A DNA stretch of 64,000 nt from Gillisella terrae (GCF_004801395.1 NZ_SSOA01000004.1:372001-436000); one strand, 5' to 3'. Shown: positions 20,884-31,891, numbered from the stretch's first letter. Numbers and translations: made by a program. Notes: a model not told the origin generated them from the sequence alone.

Positions 20884-21288
20884 ATCCGGACCTTTCAAAT
20901 TATAAAAGAGAGAATCTTTTTTTCTTCTATTTCTAAGAGTCTGTGATTAGCACGGGTTAAAGACTATCCACAAATCTGTGCCATGTTATGAGATTATATC
21001 CACACTGTGGAATGGCATATTGTCTCATTGGAAGAACAATGGGATTCGTTTAAAAAAGCCTATAAAAATCAAAGGATTGATTTTAGATTTATTGATAGCC
21101 TTGCCTGTGGATAAGCTGGGTATGGTCGCTCTAAAACCCGCGCTGGATGACTCTATCCACAGGCGTCACGAAACTTCGTCCCGACGGGTCACTTCTGTGG
21201 ACAACCTGGGGGTTTTCCACTTGCCTAAAATCGCTTCCCGACGCTACCTGCTTTTGTACAAGTTTATCAACAAGGGAGGCAGGATAAC
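20884..21288. other. oriC: chromosomal replication origin (oriC), hemE | ppsR interval
   Basis: 405 bases with no gene between divergent hemE and ppsR. DnaA boxes (TTATCCACA) seen: one exact on minus at 21106-21114, and 8-of-9 sites at 20964-20972, 20996-21004, 21153-21161 (plus), 21196-21204 (minus, TTGTCCACA) and 21264-21272 (plus, TTATCAACA). An AT-rich stretch at about 21048-21097 is a likely unwinding element. Genes on both sides mostly point away from it for several kilobases, and ParAB/parS lie nearby. hemE-flanking origins are established for Caulobacter and rhizobia. Confidence 0.9.
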
Positions 21289-22110
21289 GTGGAGAACCGC
21301 AAAAACTTCTTTCATCTTCACCTGATTTCTGACTCAACGGGAGAAACGTTGATCTCGGCGGGGCGGGCCGCTGCGGTGCAATTTCTGCATGTCAGCCCGA
21401 TTGAACATGTCTATCCGCTGGTGCGAAATCGCAAACAGGCTGATGCGGTGGTGAGTGCCATCGATAAAGAACCAGGCATTGTTCTCTACACTATCGTTGA
21501 TCCCGAGCTGGCCGATTTTATTGATAAACGCTGTGTCGAAATTGGTGTGCCGAGTGTGAATGTGATGGAGCCGATTATCGGCACGTTTCAAACCTATCTC
21601 GGCCCGCTGGCGCGCAGGCGGGTTGGCGCACAGCATGTGATGAACGCCGATTATTTCGCGCGCATTGAAGCCTTGAACTACACCATGGATCATGATGATG
21701 GCCAGATGGCGGATGATTATGATCAGGCCGATGTGGTTTTGGTCGGCATTAGCCGCACGTCCAAAACGCCCACCAGCATTTACCTTGCCAATCGCGGCAT
21801 CAAAACGGCCAATATTCCCATTGTGCCCGGTGTGCCCTTGCCTGAAAACTTGCTGAGTGCCACGAAACCTCTGATCGTGGGCTTGATCGCCACATCAGAC
21901 CGCATCTCACAGGTTCGTGGGCATCGCGAACTCGGTTCGGTTTCGGGCTTGGATATGAGCGATTACACGGATCGCGCCACCATTGCCGAAGAGTTGAAAT
22001 ATGCAAGAATGCTGTGCGCGCGCCATAATTGGCCGATTATTGATGTCACGCGCCGCTCAATCGAAGAGACGGCTGCCGCAATCGTTGCTCTGCGCAGCAA
22101 GCTGCGCTAA
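21289..22110 (+). CDS. ppsR: pyruvate, phosphate dikinase / PEP synthetase regulatory protein (DUF299)
   Basis: A bifunctional serine/threonine kinase and pyrophosphorylase that switches PPDK or PEP synthetase off and on using ADP and Pi. It has 273 residues. Seen: [14 protein letters not shown] near the start and the nucleotide-binding [18 protein letters not shown] near 148-165, both family hallmarks; [20 protein letters not shown] closes the protein. The start is GTG at 21289, preceded by GGGAGGC. It is the first gene of the rightward replichore, followed by maf-aroE-coaE-dnaQ. Confidence 0.93.
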   Translation: MENRKNFFHLHLISDSTGETLISAGRAAAVQFLHVSPIEHVYPLVRNRKQADAVVSAIDKEPGIVLYTIVDPELADFIDKRCVEIGVPSVNVMEPIIGTFQTYLGPLARRRVGAQHVMNADYFARIEALNYTMDHDDGQMADDYDQADVVLVGISRTSKTPTSIYLANRGIKTANIPIVPGVPLPENLLSATKPLIVGLIATSDRISQVRGHRELGSVSGLDMSDYTDRATIAEELKYARMLCARHNWPIIDVTRRSIEETAAAIVALRSKLR

Positions 22111-22144
22111 GCCAAATTCAGGTTTTTAACGTTTCGAGGCTGTC

Positions 22145-22744
22145 ATGGCTCTACCCCTCGTGCTGGCATCCACCAGTCCTTTTCGTAAGCACCTGTTGCA
22201 ACAGGCAGGGTTGGAATTTACCACAGCCGCACCCGATATTGACGAACGCGAGATTGAGGCGCTGGCAGAGCATCAGTCTTTGTCACCATCGCAGCTTGCC
22301 GAGCTGTTGGGCTGCGAAAAAGCACTGGCGGTGAGTAAAAAGCAGACGGGCGCTTTGGTGCTCGGTGGTGATCAGGTCATGGCACTGGGAGAGACGGTTT
22401 ATCACAAGCCCAAGGATTTGGCTGCCGCTCGAGAACAGCTTCTCAGCTTACGGGGTGCCACCCATGTCCTCAATAGCTCGCTGGCGCTTGCCAAAGATGC
22501 TGAAATTGTCTGGTCTCATGTCAGTCAGGCACAGATGACAGTTCGCCTGTTCAGTGAGACGTTTCTGGATGATTATCTGGATAAGGTCGGCGATAAAATT
22601 CTGAAGAGCGTTGGCGGTTACCAAATTGAAGGAATGGGTGTTCAGCTGTTTTCGAAGGTCAACGGCGATTATTTCACCATTATTGGCGTGCCGCTTTTTC
22701 CTTTGATGGAGAAACTTCGGGAATTGGATGTTCTTCATGCATGA
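22145..22744 (+). CDS. maf: Maf-family nucleoside triphosphate pyrophosphatase
   Basis: Hydrolyses non-canonical or modified nucleoside triphosphates; also linked to septum inhibition in some bacteria. It has 199 residues. Seen: [19 protein letters not shown] at the N-terminus (Maf signature), the catalytic region VLGGDQVM near 74, and [21 protein letters not shown] near 158, with the family's IIGVPL close behind. It overlaps the start of aroE and begins 35 bases after ppsR. Confidence 0.92.
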   Translation: MALPLVLASTSPFRKHLLQQAGLEFTTAAPDIDEREIEALAEHQSLSPSQLAELLGCEKALAVSKKQTGALVLGGDQVMALGETVYHKPKDLAAAREQLLSLRGATHVLNSSLALAKDAEIVWSHVSQAQMTVRLFSETFLDDYLDKVGDKILKSVGGYQIEGMGVQLFSKVNGDYFTIIGVPLFPLMEKLRELDVLHA

Positions 22745-23615
22745 TTCACGTGAAACCAATGCAAAACGGGCTTTTGTTGTGGGCTATCCGATTAGCCATT
22801 CGCGTTCGCCGATGATCCATGGCTACTGGTTGAAGCAGTATGGAATTTTGGGCGCTTATGAAAAGCGCGCTGTTGACCCCGCAGATTTTACAGAATTTCT
22901 CGCAAAATTGCGTGAAAGTGAATCCGGCTATCAAGGGGGGAATGTGACAATTCCTCATAAGGAATCCGCCTATCAATTGGCGGACTATCCTGACGCTTTG
23001 GCCGAAGAATTAGGTGCTGCAAACACGCTGTGGCTGGAAAATGGTGCACTCTATGCCACCAACACCGATGGCTACGGTTTCATTGCCAATCTTGATCAAC
23101 AACAACCGGGTTGGGATAATACAGGCTGTGCCGTGGTGTTGGGGGCAGGCGGGGCCAGCCGCGCCATTATTCAGGCGATCCGCAATCGCGGCATTGCTAA
23201 AATCCACGTGATCAATCGCACAAAAGAAAAAGCGCATGAGTTGGCAAGGCGCTTTGGCCCCACAATAGAGGGGCACGGATTCGATGCTTTGAACGACGTG
23301 TTGCAAGGTGCGGGTCTGCTGATCAACACCACATCACTTGGCATGTCCAAAGCGTCTAACGCAGACAGCGAGGCTTTTCCAACCATTGCCTGGGAAAAAC
23401 TGGCAGAGAATGCTGTTGTGACCGATATTGTCTACGTGCCTTTGGAAACCGAATTTTTACGCCGAGCCCGCGAGGCCGGATTTGCCACCGTCGATGGTCT
23501 TGGGATGTTGCTGCATCAGGCCGTACCGGGTTTTGAAAAATGGTTTGGCGTACGGCCCGAGGTGACAGATGAATTACGGCAGTTGATCATTGCCGATCTG
23601 GAGGCGGCATCATGA
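22737..23615 (+). CDS. aroE: shikimate dehydrogenase
   Basis: NADP-dependent reduction of 3-dehydroshikimate to shikimate for aromatic amino acid synthesis. It has 292 residues from ATG 22737 (MHDSRE); an ATG three codons earlier has an equally weak GGGA upstream, so the start is unsure. Seen: [15 protein letters not shown] near 16-30 (shikimate binding), [15 protein letters not shown] near 73 with the catalytic lysine, NTDGYGF near 106, and the NADP motif [10 protein letters not shown] near 132. Stop and start overlap with coaE (ATGA), so translation is coupled. Confidence 0.95.
   Translation: MHDSRETNAKRAFVVGYPISHSRSPMIHGYWLKQYGILGAYEKRAVDPADFTEFLAKLRESESGYQGGNVTIPHKESAYQLADYPDALAEELGAANTLWLENGALYATNTDGYGFIANLDQQQPGWDNTGCAVVLGAGGASRAIIQAIRNRGIAKIHVINRTKEKAHELARRFGPTIEGHGFDALNDVLQGAGLLINTTSLGMSKASNADSEAFPTIAWEKLAENAVVTDIVYVPLETEFLRRAREAGFATVDGLGMLLHQAVPGFEKWFGVRPEVTDELRQLIIADLEAAS
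22742..22757. promoter_or_regulatory. parS-like site, 14 of 16 bases
   Basis: TGATTCACGTGAAACC overlaps the maf stop and the aroE start. Core TCACGTGA is intact, with one mismatch in each outer half. It is about 1.5 kb from the origin interval. Confidence 0.5.
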
Positions 23616-24223
23616 TCCGGCTAGGATTGACGGGATCGATTGGCATGGGAAAAACCACCACGGCGGATTTTTTTCGCCAGGAGGGCGTTCCTGTCTATGA
23701 TGCGGATGCTGCCGTTCACGAGCTTTATCGTCATGAAGCGGTGGAGCCGATTGGCGCGGTCTTTCCCGAAGCAATTGTTGATGGTGTGGTTGATCGCTCT
23801 ATCCTTAGTCAGACTCTGGCTCAGAATCCGGGTAAGATGAAGGCGCTGGAAGCCATTGTGCATCCGCTGGTGCGCCGCAAACAGCAGGCTTTTCTGGAAG
23901 ATCAGGAACTGGCCGGTGCTGATCTGGTGGCTTTTGATATTCCGCTTTTGTTTGAAACGGGTGGCCAAAAACAGCTGGATAAGGTTGTCGTGGTCAGTTG
24001 CGATGCCGAAACCCAGCGTGAGCGGGTGTTGGCACGGCCCGGCTGGACAGAAGAGAAGCTGGCTATGGTGCTGGCCCGGCAAATGCCGGATGAAGAAAAG
24101 CGTGCTCGCGCTGATTTTGTGGTCGAGACGGGATTTGGACTTGAGATAGCCCAGGCGCAAGTGAAAGACATTGTGCAGGCGCTTCGTTTAGAAGCGGATG
24201 TGCCATGGCCGGAGGATGAATAA
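23612..24223 (+). CDS. coaE: dephospho-CoA kinase
   Basis: Last step of coenzyme A synthesis, phosphorylating dephospho-CoA with ATP. It has 203 residues. Seen: Walker [10 protein letters not shown] at 8-16, [12 protein letters not shown] near 28-39 (substrate-binding Asp), [11 protein letters not shown] near 108, and [13 protein letters not shown]. It overlaps aroE by ATGA and dnaQ by one base (TAATG), so aroE-coaE-dnaQ are tightly coupled. Confidence 0.95.
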   Translation: MIRLGLTGSIGMGKTTTADFFRQEGVPVYDADAAVHELYRHEAVEPIGAVFPEAIVDGVVDRSILSQTLAQNPGKMKALEAIVHPLVRRKQQAFLEDQELAGADLVAFDIPLLFETGGQKQLDKVVVVSCDAETQRERVLARPGWTEEKLAMVLARQMPDEEKRARADFVVETGFGLEIAQAQVKDIVQALRLEADVPWPEDE

Positions 24224-24930
24224 TGCGGGAAATCATTTTTGATACGGAAACAACCGGTCTCGAAAGCAAGACCGACCGGGTGATCGAAATTGGTGGCGTT
24301 GAGCTGTTCAATCATTTTCCGACCGGGCGAACATTTCACGTCTATATTAATCCCGGTGACAAACAGGTGCATCCCGACGCCTTGGCCGTGCACGGCATTA
24401 CCGATGCGTTTTTGAAAGATAAGCCGCCATTCTCTGAGATTGTCGATGAGTTTCTGGGCTTTTTCGAAGGCGCAAAATGGGTGGCCCATAATGCGACCTT
24501 CGACATGGGTTTCATCAATGCCGAGTTGGAGCGCTTGGGCAAGCCGCCGATTTCCAATGATCTGGTGGTGGATACTCTGGCGCTGGCCCGTCGCAAAAAC
24601 CCGATGGGGCCAAACTCTCTGGACGCTTTGTGCCGTCGTTACGGCATCGACAATTCCCATCGCACCAAGCACGGAGCCTTGCTCGACTCTGAAATTCTGG
24701 CGGAAGTCTACATCGAAATGCTCGGTGGACGTCAGGCAACCTTCGGTCTCGAACAATCGGGATCGACAGGGCAGGGCAGCGCCAGACGCGATGATGTGAA
24801 GGTTGAAATTGCCCTTCGCCCGTCACCGTTGCCGCCCCGCATAACAGAAGAAGAGCGCGAACGCCATCAAGGGCTGGTCAAACGATTGGGCGCAAAAGCG
24901 TTGTGGGGTCAGTATTTGGCGGGCGAATAG
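24223..24930 (+). CDS. dnaQ: DNA polymerase III epsilon subunit (proofreading exonuclease)
   Basis: The 3'-5' exonuclease of the replicative polymerase. It has 235 residues. Seen: ExoI IIFDTETTGLES with DTET at 7-10, ExoII WVAHNATFDMGFI near 86-98, and ExoIII HRTKHGALLDSEILAEVY near 146 with the catalytic His and Asp. A flexible C-terminal tail follows, as needed for contact with DnaE. It is the last gene of the ppsR-maf-aroE-coaE-dnaQ run, ended by a strong terminator. Confidence 0.95.
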   Translation: MREIIFDTETTGLESKTDRVIEIGGVELFNHFPTGRTFHVYINPGDKQVHPDALAVHGITDAFLKDKPPFSEIVDEFLGFFEGAKWVAHNATFDMGFINAELERLGKPPISNDLVVDTLALARRKNPMGPNSLDALCRRYGIDNSHRTKHGALLDSEILAEVYIEMLGGRQATFGLEQSGSTGQGSARRDDVKVEIALRPSPLPPRITEEERERHQGLVKRLGAKALWGQYLAGE

Positions 24931-24952
24931 CCAGCCCTTATCATCAGACACG

Positions 24953-24992
24953 AAAAAACCCGGATCTGCTGTTCGCAGTATCCGGGTTTTTT
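24953..24992. terminator. bidirectional terminator between dnaQ and secB
   Basis: Arms AAAAAACCCGGAT (24953-24965) and ATCCGGGTTTTTT (24980-24992) with a small nested CTGC/GCAG pair in the loop. It serves dnaQ on plus and secB on minus. Confidence 0.92.
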
Positions 24993-25017
24993 ATGAAGCG
25001 GCTTTCCGCAACAAATT

Positions 25018-25494
25018 TTAATTAACGCTGGTGTTCGCTGCTTCGCGGGCCTGCTCTTCAGCAAAGCGCTGCGTAAACATCTGTGCGAAATCGATTGGAT
25101 CGATCATCAAAGGTGGGAAGCCGCCATTGCGGGTTGCATCAGCAATGATCTGGCGGGCAAATGGGAACAGAAGGCGCGGGCACTCGATGAAGAGCACGGG
25201 CAGCATGTGTTCCTGCGGAAAGCCTTCGATGCGGAATACGCCGCCGTAAACCAGCTCAGTCGCGAAAACCACCTTATCGCCATCGCGGGCTTCGGCGTTC
25301 AGGGTCAGCACAACATCGAAGTCATTTTCAGACAGCGGATTGGCGTTGACATTGACGTTGATATTGATCGATGGGGCCTTGTCTCTGGCCTGAAGCGAGT
25401 GCGGTGCGCCCGGATTTTCAAAGGAAAGATCTTTGATATATTGCGCAAGAATATTCAGGGACGGGCTCGCCCCGGTGCTGTTTTCATTGGCCAT
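25018..25494 (-). CDS. secB: protein-export chaperone SecB
   Basis: A tetrameric cytoplasmic chaperone that keeps preproteins unfolded and hands them to SecA. It has 158 residues, normal length. Seen: [20 protein letters not shown] at the N-terminal end, [17 protein letters not shown], and the core [21 protein letters not shown] with [15 protein letters not shown], all family-typical, with an acidic/alanine tail. It converges with dnaQ on a shared terminator; fxsA lies 90 bases upstream on the same strand. Confidence 0.96.
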   Translation of the reverse strand: MANENSTGASPSLNILAQYIKDLSFENPGAPHSLQARDKAPSININVNVNANPLSENDFDVVLTLNAEARDGDKVVFATELVYGGVFRIEGFPQEHMLPVLFIECPRLLFPFARQIIADATRNGGFPPLMIDPIDFAQMFTQRFAEEQAREAANTSVN

Positions 25495-25584
25495 TGGGGT
25501 TCCTCAAGGCTTTTCGGTTGCAGTCGGCATCTAGCATTTTGAGGCTGTGGTTACAAGGCTTTCGGCCCCGACTTATGGCAGACG

Positions 25585-26115
25585 TCATTGCTCGTCCTTC
25601 GGCAATTGCTTCCACGGCGACGGGGTACCTGGTTCCTTGCGGCTATATTCATCAGCGTCGAGATCCACGACAGTGTCGGTTGAGCGGGGGCGGTTTTGTC
25701 CGGCACTCTGTCCAAAACCACTGGAAAAGTGACCGGATTGAAATCCACCCGGTGTCCGCACAGTAACAATGCGGGTTTTGATAAAGTTCCAAAGGGTGGT
25801 GCGCACCAGCGGCACCAGCAGCAGAAGACCGATGATGTCGGTGATAAAGCCCGGCAGCAGCAGCAAAAGGCCGCCAACCACCTGAGCGGTGCCATCCACC
25901 AGGGTCTTTACCGTTTCTTCGGGCGTATCGCGCTGCGGGCGGCGCAAACGTTGGGCAAGGCTGACACCATTGCTTTTCAGCACCAGCAGACCCACCAGGG
26001 ATGAGGCAAGAACCAGCGCCAGCGTGGTTAAAACACCCAGCCACTGTCCGACCAAAACGAAACCTGCAATCTCCGCTAAGGGTAAAAGAAGCAGGATTAT
26101 GGCTGGTATTCGCAT
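25585..26115 (-). CDS. FxsA-family membrane protein
   Basis: An inner-membrane protein related to E. coli FxsA (suppressor of F exclusion of T7); the cellular role in alphaproteobacteria is unknown. It has 176 residues from 26115 (MRIPAIILLLLPLAEI), set by AGGAG six to ten bases upstream. Seen: three to four hydrophobic segments in the first 110 residues, LPLAEIAGFVLVGQWLG near 9-25, a VTTLALVLASSLVGLLVL-like helix, and QVVGGLLLLLPGFITDIIG near 80, then a polar C-terminal tail. It is divergent from the Tim44-domain gene. Confidence 0.85.
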   Translation of the reverse strand: MRIPAIILLLLPLAEIAGFVLVGQWLGVLTTLALVLASSLVGLLVLKSNGVSLAQRLRRPQRDTPEETVKTLVDGTAQVVGGLLLLLPGFITDIIGLLLLVPLVRTTLWNFIKTRIVTVRTPGGFQSGHFSSGFGQSAGQNRPRSTDTVVDLDADEYSRKEPGTPSPWKQLPKDEQ

Positions 26116-26233
26116 AAGGTCTCCTGTGAATGTGGCATTTAGGCCCAAAGAGTATCATCAGCTATTTGAATGAGGGGTCTATCAGACTATATGGTGTATC
26201 AAAGCTTCAATTTAAACAGCGGTGCAACAGTCG

Positions 26234-26923
26234 ATGAATTCCAATGATTTTGTGACTCTCTTTTTTCTGGTCGCTGCGGTGGTGATCTTCTGGCAATTGC
26301 GCAGCGTTTTGGGGCGTCGCACCGGCAATGAAAAGCCGCCTGCCGATATTTTTGGCGAACGGGCCAAAGACAATGCCGGTCCCAATGATGAGGACAGGGT
26401 TGTGACGCTGGCGCGCTCAGAAGCAGAAGACCGCTTTGCCGCCATTGATGCTTTCAGCCCAGCTGGCACACCGTTGAACCAGCAATTGCGCGAACTGGCG
26501 CAAGTGGATCCGTCCTTTACGCCCAAGGAATTTCTCAACGGTGCCCGTGCCGCCTATGAGATGATCGTGACGGCCTTTGCCTCTGGTGATCGTGGAACGC
26601 TTAAAGGCCTGCTTTCCAGTGAGGTTTACGATGGCTTTGATGCCGCCATTTCCGAGCGCGAGCGCAGTGGCGCGGTCACGAAATTCACCTTTGTCGGCAT
26701 CGAAAAAGCCGAAATCACCGCAGCGGGCGTAAAAGGCAATGAAGAGCAGATCACGGTTCGCCTGTTCAGCCATTTGATTTCAGCCACCTATGACAAGATG
26801 GGTACGCTGGTTGATGGCGATGCCGAAGCCGTGGTTGAGGTCAATGATCTTTGGACATTTGCACGCGACACGCGCTCACGCGATCCGAACTGGAAGCTGA
26901 TTGCCACCGAATCCGAGCAATGA
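26234..26923 (+). CDS. Tim44/TimA family putative adaptor protein
   Basis: An inner-membrane-anchored protein with a C-terminal Tim44-like fold; alphaproteobacterial homologues of the mitochondrial import adaptor. It has 229 residues. Seen: one N-terminal helix DFVTLFFLVAAVVIFWQL, a charged linker, then the Tim44-like region from about 90 (FTPKEFLNGARAAYEMIVTA) to VNDLWTFARDTRSRDPNWKL at the end. The start is either ATG 26234 or GTG 26222; neither has a strong ribosome site. The stop overlaps the mltA start (ATGA), heading a tim44-mltA-smr-xre run. Its exact role in bacteria is unresolved. Confidence 0.8.
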   Translation: MNSNDFVTLFFLVAAVVIFWQLRSVLGRRTGNEKPPADIFGERAKDNAGPNDEDRVVTLARSEAEDRFAAIDAFSPAGTPLNQQLRELAQVDPSFTPKEFLNGARAAYEMIVTAFASGDRGTLKGLLSSEVYDGFDAAISERERSGAVTKFTFVGIEKAEITAAGVKGNEEQITVRLFSHLISATYDKMGTLVDGDAEAVVEVNDLWTFARDTRSRDPNWKLIATESEQ

Positions 26924-28038
26924 TGTCCGAACCATTCGCCCTTCAGCCTGTTGATTTCACCGACCTGCCGGGCTGGCAGGCGGATGATCCGTGCCCGCTG
27001 CTTCCGGCAATGGCCGATTGTCTGGCTTATCTTGATGCTGGAAAGCCTTACCGTACCGGTGGCCTGGGGCTGACAGCCGATGATTTGCGCCCCCTTCTGG
27101 CCAAGGCCGCAAGTTTTGAGGGCGCGGATGCGCAGACCTTGCGGCATTTTTTTGAGGAGGAGTGCCAGCCGTTTCGCATCACCCGCAAGGATGGTCAGCC
27201 GGGCTTTGTGACGGCCTTTTACGAGCCGGAGATTGAGGTTGCCGATCAGAGGGATGCGGTTTTCAAATATCCGTTTTATCGCAAGCCTGATGATCTGGTG
27301 GATGTGAATGACGCCAACCGGCCTGCGGATATGGACCCATCCTATGCTTTTGGTCTGAAAGATCAGCATGGTATTGGTCTTTACCCGGATCGCAAAGCCA
27401 TTGATCAAGGGGCGCTGGACGGCCGGGGTCTGGAGATCGCCTGGGCAAAATCCGTGGTTGATGTGTTTTTTGTGCATGTGCAGGGGGCCGCGCGTTTGCG
27501 CTATGCGGATGGACGGTTGGGCCGCATTACCTACGCTGCCAAAGCGGGTCATGCCTTTTCCGGCATTGGCAAATTGCTGCTGGATCGCGGTGAGATTCCG
27601 CTGGAATCGATGTCCATGCAAGCCATTCGCGCCTGGCTGGCTGACCATCCCGAACAGGTCGATGAGGTGCTGTGGCACAATCGCTCCTATATTTTCTTTA
27701 AGGAAGCGCCGGTGGAAGATCTTTCCCGTGGGCCGGTTGCGGCAGCGAAAGTGCCGCTTTTGGCCGGTCGTTCGCTGGCTGTGGATCGGACGATCCACAC
27801 ATTTGGATTTCCGTTTTTCATTCATTCAAACAGCCTGACAAGGCTGGATCATGGAAGGCCCTTTGCCCGGCTGATGCTGGCACTTGATACCGGCTCTGCG
27901 ATTGTTGGCCCGGCGCGCGGTGATATTTTCACAGGCTCCGGTGATGCTGCCGGTGATCTTGCTGGGGCGGTGCGCAATGATGCGGATTTCTATATACTGG
28001 TGCCAAAACAGGCGGCAGTGAGGTTTGTCCCGTCGTGA
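26920..28038 (+). CDS. mltA: membrane-bound lytic murein transglycosylase A family (MltA, 3D domain)
   Basis: Cleaves the MurNAc-GlcNAc bond of murein to give 1,6-anhydro ends. It has about 372 residues. Seen: the MltA domain with VTAFYEPEIEV near 86, KDQHGIGLYPDRKAI near 148, VDVFFVHVQGAARLRYADG near 183, and the C-terminal 3D domain with ALDTGSAIVGPARGDIFTGS near 325 carrying the catalytic Asp. ATG 26920 overlaps the upstream stop. No signal peptide or lipobox is visible (MMSEPFALQPVDFTDLPGW), even when the frame is extended 23 codons upstream; export is therefore unexplained. Confidence 0.88.
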   Translation: MMSEPFALQPVDFTDLPGWQADDPCPLLPAMADCLAYLDAGKPYRTGGLGLTADDLRPLLAKAASFEGADAQTLRHFFEEECQPFRITRKDGQPGFVTAFYEPEIEVADQRDAVFKYPFYRKPDDLVDVNDANRPADMDPSYAFGLKDQHGIGLYPDRKAIDQGALDGRGLEIAWAKSVVDVFFVHVQGAARLRYADGRLGRITYAAKAGHAFSGIGKLLLDRGEIPLESMSMQAIRAWLADHPEQVDEVLWHNRSYIFFKEAPVEDLSRGPVAAAKVPLLAGRSLAVDRTIHTFGFPFFIHSNSLTRLDHGRPFARLMLALDTGSAIVGPARGDIFTGSGDAAGDLAGAVRNDADFYILVPKQAAVRFVPS

Positions 28039-28619
28039 GCAATGGCAAGATCAGCGCGGAAGATCGCATTCTCTGGGGCAAGGTTGCCCGCTCCACCCGG
28101 CCAATGGCCGGGCGGATGGAGGAATTGACGGCGTTTGAAGAGGCCTTCGCCGAGTTTGAAAAGGGTGCTGAACAGGCACCGAGTGTATCAGCGACCAAAG
28201 CGGGGCTTGAAAGCACAACGGCCAAAACCGAGGTCAAAAAGCCATCGGGCCTTCACCACCCCTTTGAGCGTCCGGTGAAGCGCAAGCTGTCGCGCGGCAA
28301 GCTGAAGCTGGAAGCGCGGATTGATTTGCACGGCATGATTCAGAGCGAGGCGCATGGCATGTTGCTCAGCTTTCTCATTCGTGCGCATGAGCGCGGCCTG
28401 CGCCATGTGTTGATCATTACCGGCAAAGGCAGTTCGATGGGCAGCGAAGGCGCGCTCAAACGCGCCGTGCCTTTGTGGTTTTCCAAGGCCGAATTTCGCT
28501 ACCTGATTTCATCGCATGAAGTGGCTGCACCACACCATGGCGGGGAGGGTGCGCTTTATGTCCGCCTGTCGCGTCATGGGCGAGAGGGGGCCGGGAGGGC
28601 ACATGACGCCCTTCGGTGA
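28035..28619 (+). CDS. Smr/MutS2 C-terminal domain protein
   Basis: A small MutS-related (Smr) domain protein, a family of DNA or RNA endonucleases; the substrate here is unknown. It has 194 residues, with a charged N-terminal half and the Smr core ARIDLHGMIQSEAHGMLLSF near 95-114 (the LDLHG-type motif) followed by VLIITGKGSSMGSEG near 131 and HHGGEGALYVRL near 171. The start is GTG 28035 overlapping the mltA stop, and the 3' end overlaps the following XRE gene by 17 bases. Confidence 0.85.
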   Translation: MSNGKISAEDRILWGKVARSTRPMAGRMEELTAFEEAFAEFEKGAEQAPSVSATKAGLESTTAKTEVKKPSGLHHPFERPVKRKLSRGKLKLEARIDLHGMIQSEAHGMLLSFLIRAHERGLRHVLIITGKGSSMGSEGALKRAVPLWFSKAEFRYLISSHEVAAPHHGGEGALYVRLSRHGREGAGRAHDALR

Positions 28620-28968
28620 TGCCATTCGGCGCCTGCGTGAGCGCAAAGGTGTGAGCCAGAAGGATATGGCAAAGGCCTTGGGCGTGACACCTGCCTATCT
28701 CTCCGCTCTGGAGCATGGCCACCGGGGCGCACCGACATTTGACATGCAGCAGCGGATTGCCGGCTATTTCAATATTATCTGGGATGAGGCGGATGCACTG
28801 TTTGACCTTGCCGGGGTTTCGCATCCCAAAGTCACGGTGGACACCTCCGGCCTGCCGGCCAATTACACCGCATTTGCCAACAGGTTGGCACGGATGATTC
28901 GCAACCTGCCCCCAGATGTGATAGAAGAACTCAACACTGTTTTGAAAAAAGTGGAGAAGGGGCGATGA
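28603..28968 (+). CDS. XRE-family helix-turn-helix transcriptional regulator
   Basis: A small DNA-binding protein of 121 residues. Seen: an N-terminal HTH_3 domain TPFGDAIRRLRERKGVSQKD then MAKALGVTPAYLSALEHG (about residues 2-40), followed by a helical region ending NLPPDVIEELNTVLKKVEKG. The start at 28603 is fixed by GGGAGGG six to eight bases upstream and lies inside the smr 3' end. It closes the tim44-mltA-smr-xre run, 134 bases before gyrB. Target genes cannot be told from sequence. Confidence 0.82.
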   Translation: MTPFGDAIRRLRERKGVSQKDMAKALGVTPAYLSALEHGHRGAPTFDMQQRIAGYFNIIWDEADALFDLAGVSHPKVTVDTSGLPANYTAFANRLARMIRNLPPDVIEELNTVLKKVEKGR

Positions 28969-29005
28969 AATCCCCTGAAATCCTGCCGTAATTGACCGCT
29001 ACGGT

Positions 29006-29033
29006 TTGGAACTGGCCGCAAAATCCCTATAGT
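29006..29033 (+). promoter_or_regulatory. candidate gyrB promoter
   Basis: TTGGAA at 29006-29011 and TATAGT at 29028-29033, 16 bases apart, about 70 bases upstream of the gyrB start. It is a fair sigma-70 match only. Confidence 0.4.
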
Positions 29034-29102
29034 CAAATCTGCGAAAGTGCGTGATTCGCGCTTATCATGCAATTTGCCTTTTGACACTGGAAAGATCGCT
29101 GA

Positions 29103-31547
<2,445 letters not shown>

Positions 31548-31558
31548 TCGGGTTTCAT

Positions 31559-31672
31559 TCTACTGCATAATTCCTTAAATCGGATTGGATTTAAGGTGAA
31601 AATTATGCAGCAAATTTAGAGTGTTACAGCGTCTTTTGTGCGCCATATTTGGCGCACAAAAGACGCTGTAAC
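31559..31672 (+). repeat. dispersed palindromic repeat, family A, full copy
   Basis: First module: TACTGCATAATTCC at the left end, then TTAAATCGGATTGGATTTAA, then AAAATTATGCAGCA, giving a nested palindrome. Second module: a perfect 22-base inverted repeat, arms 31623-31644 and 31651-31672, ends GTTACAGCG/CGCTGTAAC, loop six bases. It is nearly the reverse complement of 34804-34907. Confidence 0.85.
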
Positions 31673-31712
31673 AAAAAAGGGCCGCATTCGATCTCCGAAT
31701 GCGGCCCTTTTT
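31673..31712. terminator. gyrB terminator 1
   Basis: Arms GGGCCGCATTCG and CGAATGCGGCCC around five bases, with six A on the left and five T on the right. It works on both strands. Confidence 0.9.
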
Positions 31713-31719
31713 GTTATCC

Positions 31720-31770
31720 GAAGAGTCAGCCAGGTACCAAAGGCACCTGGCTGACTCTTCGTTCCTTTTT
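31720..31770 (+). terminator. second hairpin with T-run after gyrB
   Basis: A perfect 16-base inverted repeat, arms 31720-31735 and 31745-31760 (outer ends GAAGAGTCAG / CTGACTCTTC), followed by GTTCCTTTTTT. It is a backup terminator on plus. Confidence 0.8.
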
Positions 31771-31771
31771 T

Positions 31772-31820
31772 GAGTTTGTCTTTTCGGGAAAACCGGTGAC
31801 CACTTTTACCTGACAAACTC
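31772..31820 (+). repeat. dispersed palindromic repeat, family B copy
   Basis: Bounded by GAGTTTGTC and GACAAACTC, with GGGAAAACCGGTGACCACTT inside. It matches 48932-48980 in length and layout. Confidence 0.75.
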
Positions 31821-31823
31821 CAT

Positions 31824-31839
31824 GTTTTCACGTGAAACA
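31824..31839. promoter_or_regulatory. parS-like site, 14 of 16 bases
   Basis: GTTTTCACGTGAAACA. Core TCACGTGA and the right half are intact; the first two bases differ. It lies 36 bases from the next site. Confidence 0.5.
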
Positions 31840-31859
31840 TCGTTACTGTTGGATTAACA

Positions 31860-31875
31860 TGATTCACGTGAAACA
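31860..31875. promoter_or_regulatory. parS site, 15 of 16 bases
   Basis: TGATTCACGTGAAACA differs from the perfect parS by one base. It is in the intergenic gap just past the nitroreductase stop, about 10.6 kb from the oriC interval. Confidence 0.75.
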
Positions 31876-31891
31876 TTATCAAGCAAGGTGC

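Larger units (their letters stand above)
31548..31891. other. gyrB | nitroreductase convergent gap: repeats, terminators, parS-like pair
   Basis: 344 bases with no gene, occupied almost end to end by a family A repeat, two terminator hairpins, a family B repeat and two parS-like palindromes. Each is listed separately. Confidence 0.8.
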
